Of a stretch of 54,990 nt of DNA, positions 1 to 7,966 are shown in pieces; position 1 is the first letter of the stretch, and each line of letters begins with the position of its first letter. This stretch comes from Thermogemmatispora tikiterensis (GTDB taxonomy: Bacteria > Chloroflexota > Ktedonobacteria > Ktedonobacterales > Ktedonobacteraceae). The DNA lies in assembly GCF_003268475.1 (NCBI RefSeq), contig NZ_MCIF01000002.1, forward strand, positions 891,325 through 946,314, in the 5' to 3' direction. A program made the translations under genes and the position numbers. The notes below the pieces were generated by a model that ran no database searches, had not been told where the DNA came from, and was given only the letters and a program-made list of their open reading frames with translations.

Positions 1-689
1 CTGGTGACGTCGACGCAGCCAGCCTGCTGGAGCAGCTCCCCGAGCCGGCGCAGGACCTCCATCTCGAAGCCGAGCTGGCGGCTGATGCCGGTGAACCAGT
101 CGAGCAGGCGGCGAGTGGCAGGCCCGGCGGGCTGGATGCCATCGCTGAGTTCGAGCAGTTCGATCCAGCCGCCGGGGCGGGTGACGCGCACCAGCTCCTG
201 GACCACGCCAGGCCAGGCCTGGGCGGGAATGGCAGCCACCAGCAGGCGCTGATGAGTGTAGCTGAACTGAGCATCGGGAAAGGGCAGGCCCTCCAGGACA
301 TTGGCGCGCACGAAGAGGCAGGTGGGGGGCACCGGCTGGGGCAGGGATTGCAAGGAGACGTCGACGCCCACCACGAGGGCGTGAGGAAAGAGGGCCTGCA
401 TCTCGAAGGCCCAGATGCCGGTGCCGGTGCCCACGTCCAGGATGGTGCGGATGCGCTCAGGAGCGAGCGGGGCCAGGTAGTGGTTGCTCAGAGTGCGATA
501 CAGGGCATGGTGCTGGTAATTGAGCCGCTGGTCTTCCAGCGGGTCCTTGGGCAGCAGATACGGGACGTCGTCCAGGTACTGGCGCTGCCGGGTGGAGGGT
601 GGCCCGCCGGGGGCAGTGGGCACCGTGGGCAGGACCGAGGCGAGCGCGATGCGGGGACGGCGGGTGAACAGGCGACGCAACAGGGCCAT
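1..689 (-). CDS. LaeA-like class I SAM-dependent methyltransferase (copy A, partial at window edge)
   Basis: The frame is open from the ATG at 689 to the window edge, about 229 codons, and continues beyond it. After a basic N-terminus (MALLRRLFTRR) comes the block DVPYLLPKDPLEDQRLNYQH and then the SAM-binding motif ILDVGTGTGIWAF, followed by VGVDVS and a post-motif region with VTRPGGWIELLE. The order LPxDxxExxRLxxQH followed by a glycine-rich motif I is that of the LaeA/UbiE-like methyltransferases, which transfer a methyl group from SAM to an unknown substrate. An AAGGAG ribosome site lies inside the end of the upstream peptide gene, whose stop codon is one base before this ATG, so translation is probably coupled. 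It is the only copy in the window that looks intact; five shorter pieces lie between 4.9 and 13.1 kb. The substrate cannot be told from the sequence. Confidence 0.85.
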   Translation of the reverse strand, partial: MALLRRLFTRRPRIALASVLPTVPTAPGGPPSTRQRQYLDDVPYLLPKDPLEDQRLNYQHHALYRTLSNHYLAPLAPERIRTILDVGTGTGIWAFEMQALFPHALVVGVDVSLQSLPQPVPPTCLFVRANVLEGLPFPDAQFSYTHQRLLVAAIPAQAWPGVVQELVRVTRPGGWIELLELSDGIQPAGPATRRLLDWFTGISRQLGFEMEVLRRLGELLQQAGCVDVT

Positions 690-690
690 C

Positions 691-894
691 TCAGGGCTCC
701 TTTCGATGACAGACGTTCATCTTCTCGTCGGGATGAGCCGATGGCAGTGAGCTATCGCCAGGGGCAGCGGCCGGCAGAGAAGCCGACGGCCGATCCTGGG
801 CGGGTGACTCCGTGGGCTGGGCCTGGCGCTGGCGGCAGCGCGGACAGGACGGCGGCCGTGCGGACGCGCAGACCCGTGGGTGCAGGGTGGCCAT
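691..894 (-). CDS. Small SCPxC peptide encoded directly upstream of the methyltransferase (67 aa)
   Basis: The product is 67 residues, Pro/Ala/Ser-rich, with a CPRC knuckle preceded by Ser, a Q-rich stretch after it, and an SAHPDEK motif near the C-terminus. I do not recognise a family. Support for a real gene: a good ribosome site (GAAAGGAG, about 8 bases before ATG 894), a stop one base before the methyltransferase start, and a paralogue at 6382-6597 with the same arrangement and the same landmarks (MAT start, SCPxC, QxQxQ, HPDEK). It has no signal peptide and no membrane segment. It could be a metal-binding accessory peptide, a methyltransferase substrate or a precursor peptide; the sequence does not decide. 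Confidence 0.6.
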   Translation of the reverse strand: MATLHPRVCASARPPSCPRCRQRQAQPTESPAQDRPSASLPAAAPGDSSLPSAHPDEKMNVCHRKEP

Positions 895-1118
895 TGGATT
901 GGTCTCCTTTCTGCTTTTTCTTCTCCTTGCACCGTCTACCCTGTGGTAGAATAACAGCACATCGACATTTTGCTTTCTTGTCTCGCGGAGGCTATCCTCT
1001 GCGCAGTCTTATCCCAGGCTTGCTTGTAGCATACAGCAGAGAACAGCGATGGAAAGGAACAAAGCGTTCCTGCGATGAAACGGAGTGTTTCTGTGGGACT
1101 TTGCCAGAGAGGGAATGT
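895..1118. promoter_or_regulatory. Divergent intergenic region between peptide-methyltransferase pair and XRE-TPR regulator
   Basis: This spacer must hold the promoters of the peptide gene (leftward) and the regulator (rightward). A small perfect inverted repeat, CTACC-CTGT-GGTAG, lies at 936-949 and could be an operator. No consensus -35/-10 pair was convincing. The divergent layout is typical of a regulator controlling its neighbour, but that is inference. Confidence 0.35.
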
Positions 1119-2282
1119 ATGTTAGACAAGAATGCATTTGGAAGGTTGATTCGGGCCTATCGCGAACAACGCGGTTGGACTCAGGATGAGCTGGCGGAGC
1201 GCTGGGGATACACCCGGGAATACGTTTCCCAGATTGAACTGGGCAAGCGGAAATTGACAGGTATGGCTCAAGTGCTGCGGCTGGCAGAGTTGTTAGAGAT
1301 CCCAATGGATCGACTGGAAGCCATCGGTCGAGGGATTCCCAAGCGTTGGATTAACGCGCAACGCCCAGAGCAGACTGACGATGCCATTCTTCAAATGCTG
1401 CTTGCCCCTGGGCGTGAGATGGTCCGGCTGGCGTATCTGGTTTGGGTGGCTGACCAGTACCCTGTTATTGAGGAGCAGCTACGTGGGCTGATCAGCCAGC
1501 TGGATGAAGCGCTGATGTCCTATCACGGGGGCTTACTTAAGCCGGCGCAGCAGCTCCTGGCCTATGCTCATCAGATGCTGGGAAAAATCGCCTTTGATCG
1601 GTTGGATCTCACAGGCGCTGCAGGGCACTTTTCTGAGGTGGTTGATTTGGGAGAGGAGCTGCAGGATTCGGATCTCATCACCCTGGGTCTCTCGCTTCAA
1701 GCCAGCGTGCTCAGAAAGCGTGGGCGCTTTGAGCATGCTCGTCATTGTTTTGAAGCGGCTCAGCGGTATGTGGCCAATGCGTCACCTGCAGTGCAGGGCG
1801 TGCACTACCAGCTCTTTGCGCGTCTTGGCTACGACTCAGGAGATGAGCAGAGCTTTCTAAGAGCCATTGACCAAGCGCTGGAGATTGCCAGTCAGACGAG
1901 AGAAAGCCTCACGACCCTCTCCAATGACTTCAGTCTCGATGAGGTTCTACAGGAACAAGCTTCTGGCTACACTGAGTTACACAAGCCAGAGCGGGCTCTG
2001 GAGATCTTTCAGCAAACGGATCGACTCCGATCCTTTCGCCCGCTGCGTGAACAGGGGGCCTATTTGATGATCAAAGCGCAAGCCCATTTGCAAGCTGGGG
2101 ATCTAGATCAGGGCATTGCACTGGCACGTAGAGGCCTAGAGATCGCCACTCAATATCAGTCGAGACGTCAGATTGGATGGCTGGAAAAGAGCTACATGAG
2201 GCTGCGCATGCTGCCACTGGGAAAAGATCGCCGATTAGAAGACTTACGTGATGCCATTGCAGAGGCGAAACGGTCTCCGTAG
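1119..2282 (+). CDS. XRE-family transcriptional regulator with TPR-like C-terminal domain (387 aa)
   Basis: Residues about 8-65 form a Cro/C1-type helix-turn-helix (GWTQDELAERWGYTREYVSQ, then IELGKRKL). The remaining ~300 residues are helical repeats of TPR type (for example ALEIFQQTDRLRSFRPLREQ and AHLQAGDLDQGIALARRGLE). The architecture resembles RRNPP regulators, where the TPR domain binds a small ligand, often a peptide. The frame stays open back to 252, but that part only mirrors the opposite-strand methyltransferase and peptide genes; ATG 1119, with GAGAGGG upstream and the HTH starting at once, is the likely start. The gene is divergent from the peptide-methyltransferase pair, which makes that pair its most likely target; this is inference. 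Confidence 0.85.
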   Translation: MLDKNAFGRLIRAYREQRGWTQDELAERWGYTREYVSQIELGKRKLTGMAQVLRLAELLEIPMDRLEAIGRGIPKRWINAQRPEQTDDAILQMLLAPGREMVRLAYLVWVADQYPVIEEQLRGLISQLDEALMSYHGGLLKPAQQLLAYAHQMLGKIAFDRLDLTGAAGHFSEVVDLGEELQDSDLITLGLSLQASVLRKRGRFEHARHCFEAAQRYVANASPAVQGVHYQLFARLGYDSGDEQSFLRAIDQALEIASQTRESLTTLSNDFSLDEVLQEQASGYTELHKPERALEIFQQTDRLRSFRPLREQGAYLMIKAQAHLQAGDLDQGIALARRGLEIATQYQSRRQIGWLEKSYMRLRMLPLGKDRRLEDLRDAIAEAKRSP

Positions 2283-2860
2283 CAGTCCTCTGGGGATCTG
2301 AGGAGAGCACTGCTGTGCTTTCAGCGTGGCCTGGCTCTCAAAGACGGGCCGGCCTCTCCAGCCCTCGAATCCGATTTGCTCGGCGGCTTTGCCGAGGCCT
2401 ACAGCCTGCTCCATGAATCCAGGCAGGCGCTCAAGACACTGGCTCAGGCAGAGGAGCCTTATGCGACAGCCTCACCGGCCACTGACCCGGGCTACTGGCT
2501 GGCCGATGCCCCGACGTATACAATCCCGCTCCGACGGGTGCGCATTCTCGTCAATCTGGGGCATACGAAGGGGGTACTGACAGCGCTAGAAGAGAGTCAG
2601 CGGCTCTACGAGGCGCAGTGGCCGCAGGCGAAGGGAAGAGGGCTGGCGGGCTGCAGCCGAGGCGGGCGGCTGTGGCCCTGGCGTTGGGGGAGAAGGAGCT
2701 GTTTGTGGAAGCGCTGGAGGCGAGTATGGAAGCGGCACGGCAGAGCGGGAGCCGGTATGCGTCGGCAATGGTCAAGCAGTTGCTCATGCGGGGACAAGAG
2801 CGCTGGCCACAGGAGCGGCAGCTGTCAGAGTGGGCGGTCTCTATCGACATATCGGCATAA
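2283..2860 (+). pseudogene. C-terminal remnant of another XRE-TPR regulator (frameshifted)
   Basis: Directly after the TAG of the preceding regulator and in the same frame, the sequence reads as TPR-type protein (GDLRRALLCFQRGLALKDGP, then LLGGFAEAYSLLHESRQALK) up to about 2630. It then shifts to another frame, where it continues as LALGEKELFVEALEASMEAA and ends with the stop at 2860. Together these resemble the C-terminal half of a TPR regulator without its HTH. The first gene already has a plausible C-terminus, so this is more likely the tail of a second, deleted paralogue than a readthrough extension. Confidence 0.6.
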
Positions 2861-2868
2861 AGCCCCAG

Positions 2869-2888
2869 GGGCGCGATGAATCGCGCCC
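2869..2888. repeat. Compact REP-like hairpin
   Basis: GGGCGCGA and TCGCGCCC form a perfect 8-bp stem around a TGAA loop just after the regulator remnant. It could work as a transcription terminator, although no T-run follows. The form is like short extragenic GC-rich palindromes that are repeated in some Chloroflexota genomes; only one copy was seen here. Confidence 0.45.
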
Positions 2889-3067
2889 GTACGTGAGGCG
2901 CTGGTCTTCCAAATGAGCAAGGTTGATGAACAATCAACCCACAGATAACCTTACCGCTGCGTAGGGCCTTTGTACAGCAACCTCTATGGAGGTCCTCTGA
3001 GGCAGAAATGTCATCGAGAGCACCCACCTTGATGTGGGTGCAGGTCATAGGTGAGGGAGCTGATCCA

Positions 3068-4279
3068 ATGTATCACTACGGCATCATCATCCGCGAGTAT
3101 CGTGAGCGGGCTGGAATGACCCAGGCGCAGCTTGCTGCCAGGTGGCCAAAAAGCGAGCGGTTCGGAGGTGGCGAAGGCGTCAGCTGGAAATATATTCAAG
3201 ACATTGAACACGGTCGCAAGCGTATTGATGACCAGGAGACGTTGCGCAAGGTCTGCTCCTTACTGCATATTCCTCTTTGGCGTGTGGGCTTAAGTGAGTA
3301 TGATCCATTCACCGACACGCTAACGAGTTCACAATGCTGCATGCAGGTAGTCGATCTCATGGAACTCACTCTCCGCCAGGCCTGGACCATGCGGAAGAGT
3401 TCGCTGCTGGGGCCTGCCAGAGGGGTGATGACCCGTCTGGGGACGCTGTGGGCCTCGTTCCTGGCCAGTACTCCCCCCGCCTTGCAGAAAGAGGTTTCCT
3501 TCCAGCGTCTTCAGGCCAATTACCATTGCCTTCAGGGAGTACTCGCCGTGGACGCCATGCAGTACCATAAGGCCATCACCCACTACTATGACATGTACCA
3601 GATCGCTCAGCACCTCCAGGAACCAGCGCTGCTAGCCCATGCGTTGATGAATATCGGTGTCGAGTATGACCGTCAGGGGCAGACGCTCCAGAGCATCCAG
3701 TACCTGGAGCAAGCGCGAGACTGGTCCTTTGAGGCGCCCAAGGCCTGGAGAGTCCTGGTGCATGCCTACCTGAGCCGTGCCTATGCCCGGAGCGGGGACC
3801 TGCGCCGCTTCCTTCAGGCGAACGACATGGCTTTGCGGTGGTCCCACTGTCTGTACTCGGATTACATCGATGACCCTGACGGAGTGTACTACTCGACTGG
3901 CAATATTCTGGCCGAAAGAAGCGCGGGATATCTCCTGTTAGACCAGCCGCACAGCACATTGGCCTTGCGAAAAGATGTCATCACAGTACTGCAACAGGGG
4001 CAAGAGAGCCGCGTGGCTGCCTGGATGTCACTGGACTGGGCACAAGCCTATTTGCTTCTGGGGGAGGTTGAGGCCTGTGTCAGCGAACTGCGGCAATTTC
4101 ACCGCGATGCGCTAAGGATGGGCAGCGCTCACGCTCTGCAGCAGGCCAGGAGCGTGCTCGCATCCCTGGAGCGGAACTACGGTGATGCTCGGGTGGTGAA
4201 AGCGCTGCGAGAGGAGTTGCTGGAAGATGCTGGGGGGGCCAGTGAGATGCCATCGAACTGCTCCAGTACGAGCCATTGA
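3068..4279 (+). CDS. XRE-family transcriptional regulator with TPR-like domain (403 aa)
   Basis: The N-terminus (MYHYGIIIREYRERAGMTQA, AQLAARWPKSERF, then WKYIQDIEHGRKRI) is a Cro/C1-type helix-turn-helix over residues about 5-70, with an insertion (FGGGEGVS) before the recognition helix. The rest is TPR-like helical repeats, such as LLAHALMNIGVEYDRQGQTL and LSRAYARSGDLRRFLQANDM. ATG 3068 is preceded by GAGGGAG at a good distance; an upstream in-frame ATG at 3008 would only add 20 unrelated residues. It is a paralogue of the regulator at 1119-2282. It has no intact neighbour it obviously controls, since methyltransferase copy B downstream is truncated. The ligand is unknown. Confidence 0.85.
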   Translation: MYHYGIIIREYRERAGMTQAQLAARWPKSERFGGGEGVSWKYIQDIEHGRKRIDDQETLRKVCSLLHIPLWRVGLSEYDPFTDTLTSSQCCMQVVDLMELTLRQAWTMRKSSLLGPARGVMTRLGTLWASFLASTPPALQKEVSFQRLQANYHCLQGVLAVDAMQYHKAITHYYDMYQIAQHLQEPALLAHALMNIGVEYDRQGQTLQSIQYLEQARDWSFEAPKAWRVLVHAYLSRAYARSGDLRRFLQANDMALRWSHCLYSDYIDDPDGVYYSTGNILAERSAGYLLLDQPHSTLALRKDVITVLQQGQESRVAAWMSLDWAQAYLLLGEVEACVSELRQFHRDALRMGSAHALQQARSVLASLERNYGDARVVKALREELLEDAGGASEMPSNCSSTSH

Positions 4280-4476
4280 CTCGCTTGCTCACCGCATGTA
4301 GGAGAGATGACTGAGTACTGTCAGGGGAAATTGCCGAGTGCGGGAGGACCCTCCCTGCTTCGCCAGCATGATCACATTCTCCCGTTGTTCTCGCAAGCCT
4401 TCCGCCGCGTAACGCGCATTGGTGAAATAGTACAAGTCAAACCGCAGGCACACGTTGTCAAGATGAAGGGCAGCAT

Positions 4477-4824
4477 ATGCTCATTCTTTTTGAAAGCTTT
4501 GTGTGGTTCGCATTGCAAAAGCATGAGAGACGACGTGAGCACCTGCGAGCGGCTGAGCAGGCCCTTGCGCAGGCGGAGGGGCTTGCTCTGAAACAAGCCA
4601 TTCCAGAGCGTGCAAGACTGGGCATACACAATCAGCGAGCACTGCTCGCTATCCAGGAAGGCGATGTGGAAGCCTATACCTACTCTGCAATCCTGGGATT
4701 CCAAGGATTCCAGCGGTTTCCGAGTCAGATGCGGCGCCAAGAGTGGATGACGCATCTCAAGCAGGCTCTGGCTTGCTGGCCCCAGGAGCGGCGTGTCCGC
4801 GATTTGCTTGATCTCCTGGTCTAA
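4477..4824 (+). pseudogene. C-terminal TPR fragment of a regulator
   Basis: The last ~95 residues (EHLRAAEQALAQAEGLALKQ, GIHNQRALLAIQEGDVEAYT, WPQERRVRDLLDLLV) look like the end of a TPR regulator. No HTH or full repeat array precedes them, and 4280-4476 shows nothing coding that I recognise. It is most likely a leftover from deletion of a third regulator. It faces methyltransferase fragment B. Confidence 0.5.
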
Positions 4825-4912
4825 GCAGGCGTCCTGTGACCAAGGCACGGAAGGACAAGATCGAAAGAGGGGAGCTGGCTGCCGATCCCGGCCACGGGGA
4901 GAAGAGCAAGGG

Positions 4913-5256
4913 TGCAAGGAGACGTCGACGCCCACCATGAGGGCGTGAGGAAAGAGGGCCTGCCTCTGGAAGGCCCAGATGCCGGTGCCGGTGCCCACGT
5001 CCAGGATGGTGCGGGTGCTCTCAGGAGCGAGCGGGGCCAGGTAGTGGTTGCTCAGAGTGCGATACAAGGCGTGGTGCTGGTAATTGAGCCGCTGGTCTTC
5101 CAGCGGGTCCTTGGGCAACAGATAGGGGACATCGTCCAGGTACTGGCGCTGCCTGGTGGAGGGAGGCGCGCCCGAGGAGGTGAGGGCGTCGGGCAGGGCC
5201 GAGGCGACGGCGGCTCGGGTCCGGCGGCGGCCTAACAGGTGACGCCAGAAGGCCAT
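4913..5256 (-). pseudogene. Methyltransferase copy B, truncated after motif I
   Basis: From ATG 5256 (MAFWRHLLGRRRTRAA) the sequence follows copy A through DVPYLLPKDPLEDQRLNYQH and ILDVGTGTGIWAF to VGVDVSL, about 113 residues. Similarity stops at about 4913, and the frame then runs on through unrelated DNA to 4372. The SAM pocket is incomplete, so a working enzyme is unlikely. Upstream, 5258-5295 still matches the 3' end of the small peptide gene: it reads VRKEP and stop in the peptide frame, as in copy A, while the rest of the peptide gene has been replaced. Confidence 0.75.
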
Positions 5257-5306
5257 GTCTGTCACGGCTCCTTTCTGACTCTGAAACAGAGGAGAGGTCT
5301 CAGTCT

Positions 5307-5606
5307 ATGATAATGCATGTGGTATTACTGAAGCCAAAGTCAGACACAGGGGAGCAAGAGCTGTGGACTGCTCTCCAGCACGTGAAAGAACTTCAACAAA
5401 AGATACCAGGAATAGTGGATGTAACGATAGGAAAGAACCTCAGTATATCCAACAATAAGGGATATCTCTATGGTTTTGTGATGATATTTCTAGATGAAGA
5501 TCACCTGAAGGCATATGGTCCTCATCCGGCCCACCAGGTGGTCGCTGCAGAGCTGGTTCGGCTTTGTCAAGATATTATTGATTTCGACATCAACTCCTCC
5601 CTCTAG
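5307..5606 (+). CDS. Dabb-type (stress-responsive alpha/beta barrel) small protein (99 aa)
   Basis: It starts MIMHVVLLKPKSD and continues with a helix (ALQHVKELQQKIPGIVDVTI), GYLYGFVMIFLDEDHLKAYG and HPAHQVVAAELV. This is the ferredoxin-like fold of the Dabb family: H-V-V strand, IPGI, then a strand followed by D-HL-YxxHPxH. Family members are small dimeric proteins of mostly unknown role. The start has GAGGAGAGG about 9 bases upstream. The gene is less GC-rich than its neighbours, which may mean recent acquisition. It sits where the peptide gene of methyltransferase copy B would have been. Confidence 0.75.
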   Translation: MIMHVVLLKPKSDTGEQELWTALQHVKELQQKIPGIVDVTIGKNLSISNNKGYLYGFVMIFLDEDHLKAYGPHPAHQVVAAELVRLCQDIIDFDINSSL

Positions 5607-5903
5607 CGGTGTTCCCCCTTCTGGGACGGCCACCAGCAACGGCCTTGGGAGAGGTTCCCGCTGCTCTGGATTCGTGGGAAGCCCTGAAAAGGTCAGATTC
5701 CAGGTCTCATCGAGGGTCACGTTGGACTCAATCGTTCTAGGAGCAACCAGAGAGAGAGGCATGGTTTGGTGATGGCCTTCGAGCGTGAAGAAGCCCTCGC
5801 ATCCAGGCTATCAAGTGATCACCCCTGCGTTCAGGCGACTGTGGAGTCACTGGCGAACGGTGATCTTCAGCAAGAGCAAAGGGCCAAGAAGCCACAGTCG
5901 TCG
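5607..5903. other. Non-coding stretch, no recognised feature
   Basis: About 300 bases between the Dabb gene and the end of methyltransferase copy C. Short frames exist on both strands but show no recognisable domain, ribosome site or homology to the neighbours. Confidence 0.4.
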
Positions 5904-6380
5904 TCAGGTTCTCAGGGGAGGTTGCCTTTGAGAACAGGGCAAGCCCTCCAGCACGTTCGCCCAGACAAAGACGCAGGTGGGGGGCACCGGCTGGAGCAGG
6001 GATTGCAACGAGACGTCGACGCCCACCACGAGGGCGTGAGGAAAGAGGGCCTGCCTCTGGAAGGCCCAGATGCCGGTGCCGGTGCCCACGTCCAGGATGG
6101 TGCGGGTGCTCTCAGGAGCGAGCGGGGCCAGGTAGTGGTTGCTCAGAGTGCGATACAGGGCGTGGTGCTGGTAATTGATCCGCTGGTCTTCCAGCGGGTC
6201 CTTGGGCAACAGATAGGGCACGTCCTCCAGGGAGTGGCGCTGGGCGAAGGGCGAAGAATGCCCGTGCTCGGGGGCTGTGCTCACCGCCGCCGTCGACGTG
6301 ACCACGGCGGGCACGGCGGGAGAAGAGACGGAGCGCGCACGGGCGCGGCGGCGCGGGAAGAGATGACGCCAGAAGGCCAT
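5904..6380 (-). pseudogene. Methyltransferase copy C, truncated open frame (158 aa)
   Basis: ATG 6380 opens MAFWRHLFPRRRARARSVSS, and the frame follows copy A through EDVPYLLPKDPLEDQRINYQ and ILDVGTGTGIWAFQRQALFP to FVWANVLEGLP. At about 5935 the similarity stops, and an unrelated tail reaches a stop at 5904. The usual protein is well over 229 residues, so the C-terminal half of the fold is missing. A complete peptide gene precedes it with the same one-base gap as at copy A. It could be expressed as a short SAM-binding protein, but decay is more likely. Confidence 0.7.
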
Positions 6381-6381
6381 G

Positions 6382-6597
6382 TTAGCACTCCCTTCGTTGG
6401 AACAGAGAGGTCTTCTCATCAGGATGAGAGGACAGCTTGGGACCAGCACCCGGCTTGCTGCCTGGAACAAGGGAGGGGGCTGGTGCCCGGTCGGGCCAGG
6501 AAGCTGCCTCGGCCTGGGTCTGCTGCTGCCCACAGAGCGGGCAGGAAGATAGGGGCAGAGCCTGCACGTCAGTCAGTGCTTGGAGAGCTGTCGCCAT
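6382..6597 (-). CDS. Small SCPxC peptide upstream of methyltransferase copy C (71 aa)
   Basis: This is a paralogue of the 691-894 product: MAT start, SSCPLCGQQQTQAEA, a Pro-rich middle, SSHPDEK, and a short basic end (RREC). CPLCG resembles half a zinc knuckle. The ribosome site AGGAGG lies about 10 bases before ATG 6597, and the stop is one base before the methyltransferase ATG at 6380. The reading frame and end-to-start geometry are kept even though the methyltransferase behind it is truncated, which supports a function of the peptide itself or recent truncation. Family unknown. Confidence 0.6.
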   Translation of the reverse strand: MATALQALTDVQALPLSSCPLCGQQQTQAEAASWPDRAPAPSLVPGSKPGAGPKLSSHPDEKTSLFQRREC

Positions 6598-7168
6598 CTT
6601 GATCGTTCCTCCTGTGTTCGGATCATCACCATCCAAGCGAGCTGTTCCTCAGCTCTTCCTTCAGAGCAAGAGCTGCTTCACCGTTCTGTTGCTTCTCCCC
6701 GGAGCGTTTGTCTGCTTTCTCTGTGCCACCAGTCACTCTAGCAGAGCGGCATCATGTGCTGTGACAGCCGGTCAGGATCATGCAATGTGAGGTGCGGTTG
6801 AGCAGTTGCAGGTCCAGAACTTGCACAGGCTGGCAGCAGGACCAGGCAGGAATGGGCCTGGCAGCGCGTCGTGCCCTTGAGTCAGCTCGAACCGATCTTC
6901 ATGGTTGCCTGGCTGTCGCCATCATCAGGCTTCCTTTTCTTGCGATCGCTTCTCAGACAGTATAGCTGACGGCGCTCAAGGGAGAATAAAATCTTCACGA
7001 AGAGGAGGCAGAGGGGCCAATAATGGCTGAGTTTATCTTGAGTTGCTCGAAAGAGCCAGGTCAAAAGGCAATCAGCCGTGGAGATGGAGAGAGCATCTTG
7101 CGCATTGGTTCATGCCTGGCTATACTGGCTGAAAGAGCCAGTCCTATTCAGGAGGAACAGGAGAACCG
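6598..7168. other. 570-base intergenic region, promoters expected
   Basis: It lies between the leftward peptide gene and the rightward SDR gene and should hold both promoters. No regulator, RNA gene or clear consensus promoter was recognised; frames in it have no ribosome site or known domain. Confidence 0.4.
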
Positions 7169-7966
7169 ATGGACCTGGGACTACGCGGCAAACGGGCGCT
7201 GGTCACCGCTGCCAGCCGTGGGTTGGGCCGAGCCTGTGCAACGACACTGGCGGCAGAAGGGGCACAGGTGGTGATTGCTGCCCGTCAGCATGAGACCCTA
7301 GAGCAGTGTGCTGCCTCGCTACGTGAAGCGACGGGAAGCCAGGTAATAGCCATTCCGGCAGATCTGCGTGTTGCCGAGCAGATTGAGGCCCTCGTCCAGC
7401 AGACGGTTGCGGTGCTGGGAGGACTGGAGATTCTGGTCCATAATACAGGGGGCCCTCCAGGGGGAGGCCTTGAAGACTGCTCAGATACTCACTGGCAAGA
7501 CGCCTATGACCTGGTCCTGCTCAGTGCCGTTCGACTCGTGCGGGCAGCGCTCCCATTCTTGCGGCAGCACCCGGGCGAAGGACGCATCATTTTCCTCACG
7601 AGCTCAGCGGCAAAGCAACCCATCGCGGGTCTGGTGCTCTCAAATGCGCTCCGCCCGGGAGTAGTGGGCCTGGCGAAAACGCTCTCACGGGAGTTGGCTT
7701 CAGCAGGCATCACAGTCAACAGCGTCTGCCCGGGACGGATAGCAACCGAGCGGCTCCGTCAGGGACAACAGGTCCAACGAGCACTGGCTCAGGGATGCAC
7801 TGAAGAAGAAGCCTTCCAGGAGCTTGCTCAAGAGGTGCCACTTGGGCGATTAGGACGCCCCGAGGAGGTGGGGGCTCTCGTGGCCTTTCTGGCATCGCAA
7901 CAGGCGGGATATATCACGGGAGCTGCTATTCAAGTCGATGGGGGGTTTATTCAGGGACTGTGGTAG
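7169..7966 (+). CDS. SDR-family oxidoreductase lacking the canonical Tyr/Lys pair (265 aa)
   Basis: This is a Rossmann-fold short-chain dehydrogenase of normal family length: cofactor loop TAASRGLGRA near residue 13, ADLR, VHNTGGPPGG in place of NNAG, TSSAAKQP, ITVNSVCPGRIATERLR, and C-terminal GYITGAAIQVDGG. At the catalytic position the usual YxxxK reads S158-N-A-L-R162, so Tyr and Lys are replaced by Ser and Arg. Other members of a FabG-like subfamily also carry SNALR here. Redox activity is therefore uncertain, though NAD(P) binding looks preserved. ATG 7169 has AGGAG upstream. The gene converges on the SARP gene and overlaps its end by 16 bases. Confidence 0.9.
   Translation: MDLGLRGKRALVTAASRGLGRACATTLAAEGAQVVIAARQHETLEQCAASLREATGSQVIAIPADLRVAEQIEALVQQTVAVLGGLEILVHNTGGPPGGGLEDCSDTHWQDAYDLVLLSAVRLVRAALPFLRQHPGEGRIIFLTSSAAKQPIAGLVLSNALRPGVVGLAKTLSRELASAGITVNSVCPGRIATERLRQGQQVQRALAQGCTEEEAFQELAQEVPLGRLGRPEEVGALVAFLASQQAGYITGAAIQVDGGFIQGLW

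Noticed and set aside
252..1118. Long plus-strand open frame joined to the first XRE regulator, suggesting a 676-aa fusion protein
   Set aside because: The part before 1119 mirrors the minus-strand methyltransferase and peptide genes; the HTH domain starts at ATG 1119 with its own ribosome site.
4372..4912. C-terminal extension of methyltransferase copy B (frame open to 4372)
   Set aside because: Similarity to the other copies stops at about 4913, and the continuing frame mirrors the plus-strand TPR fragment.
5766..6602. Plus-strand frame of 278 aa over methyltransferase copy C
   Set aside because: It is the antisense shadow of copy C; the same shadow sequence appears at every methyltransferase copy, and no domain is visible.
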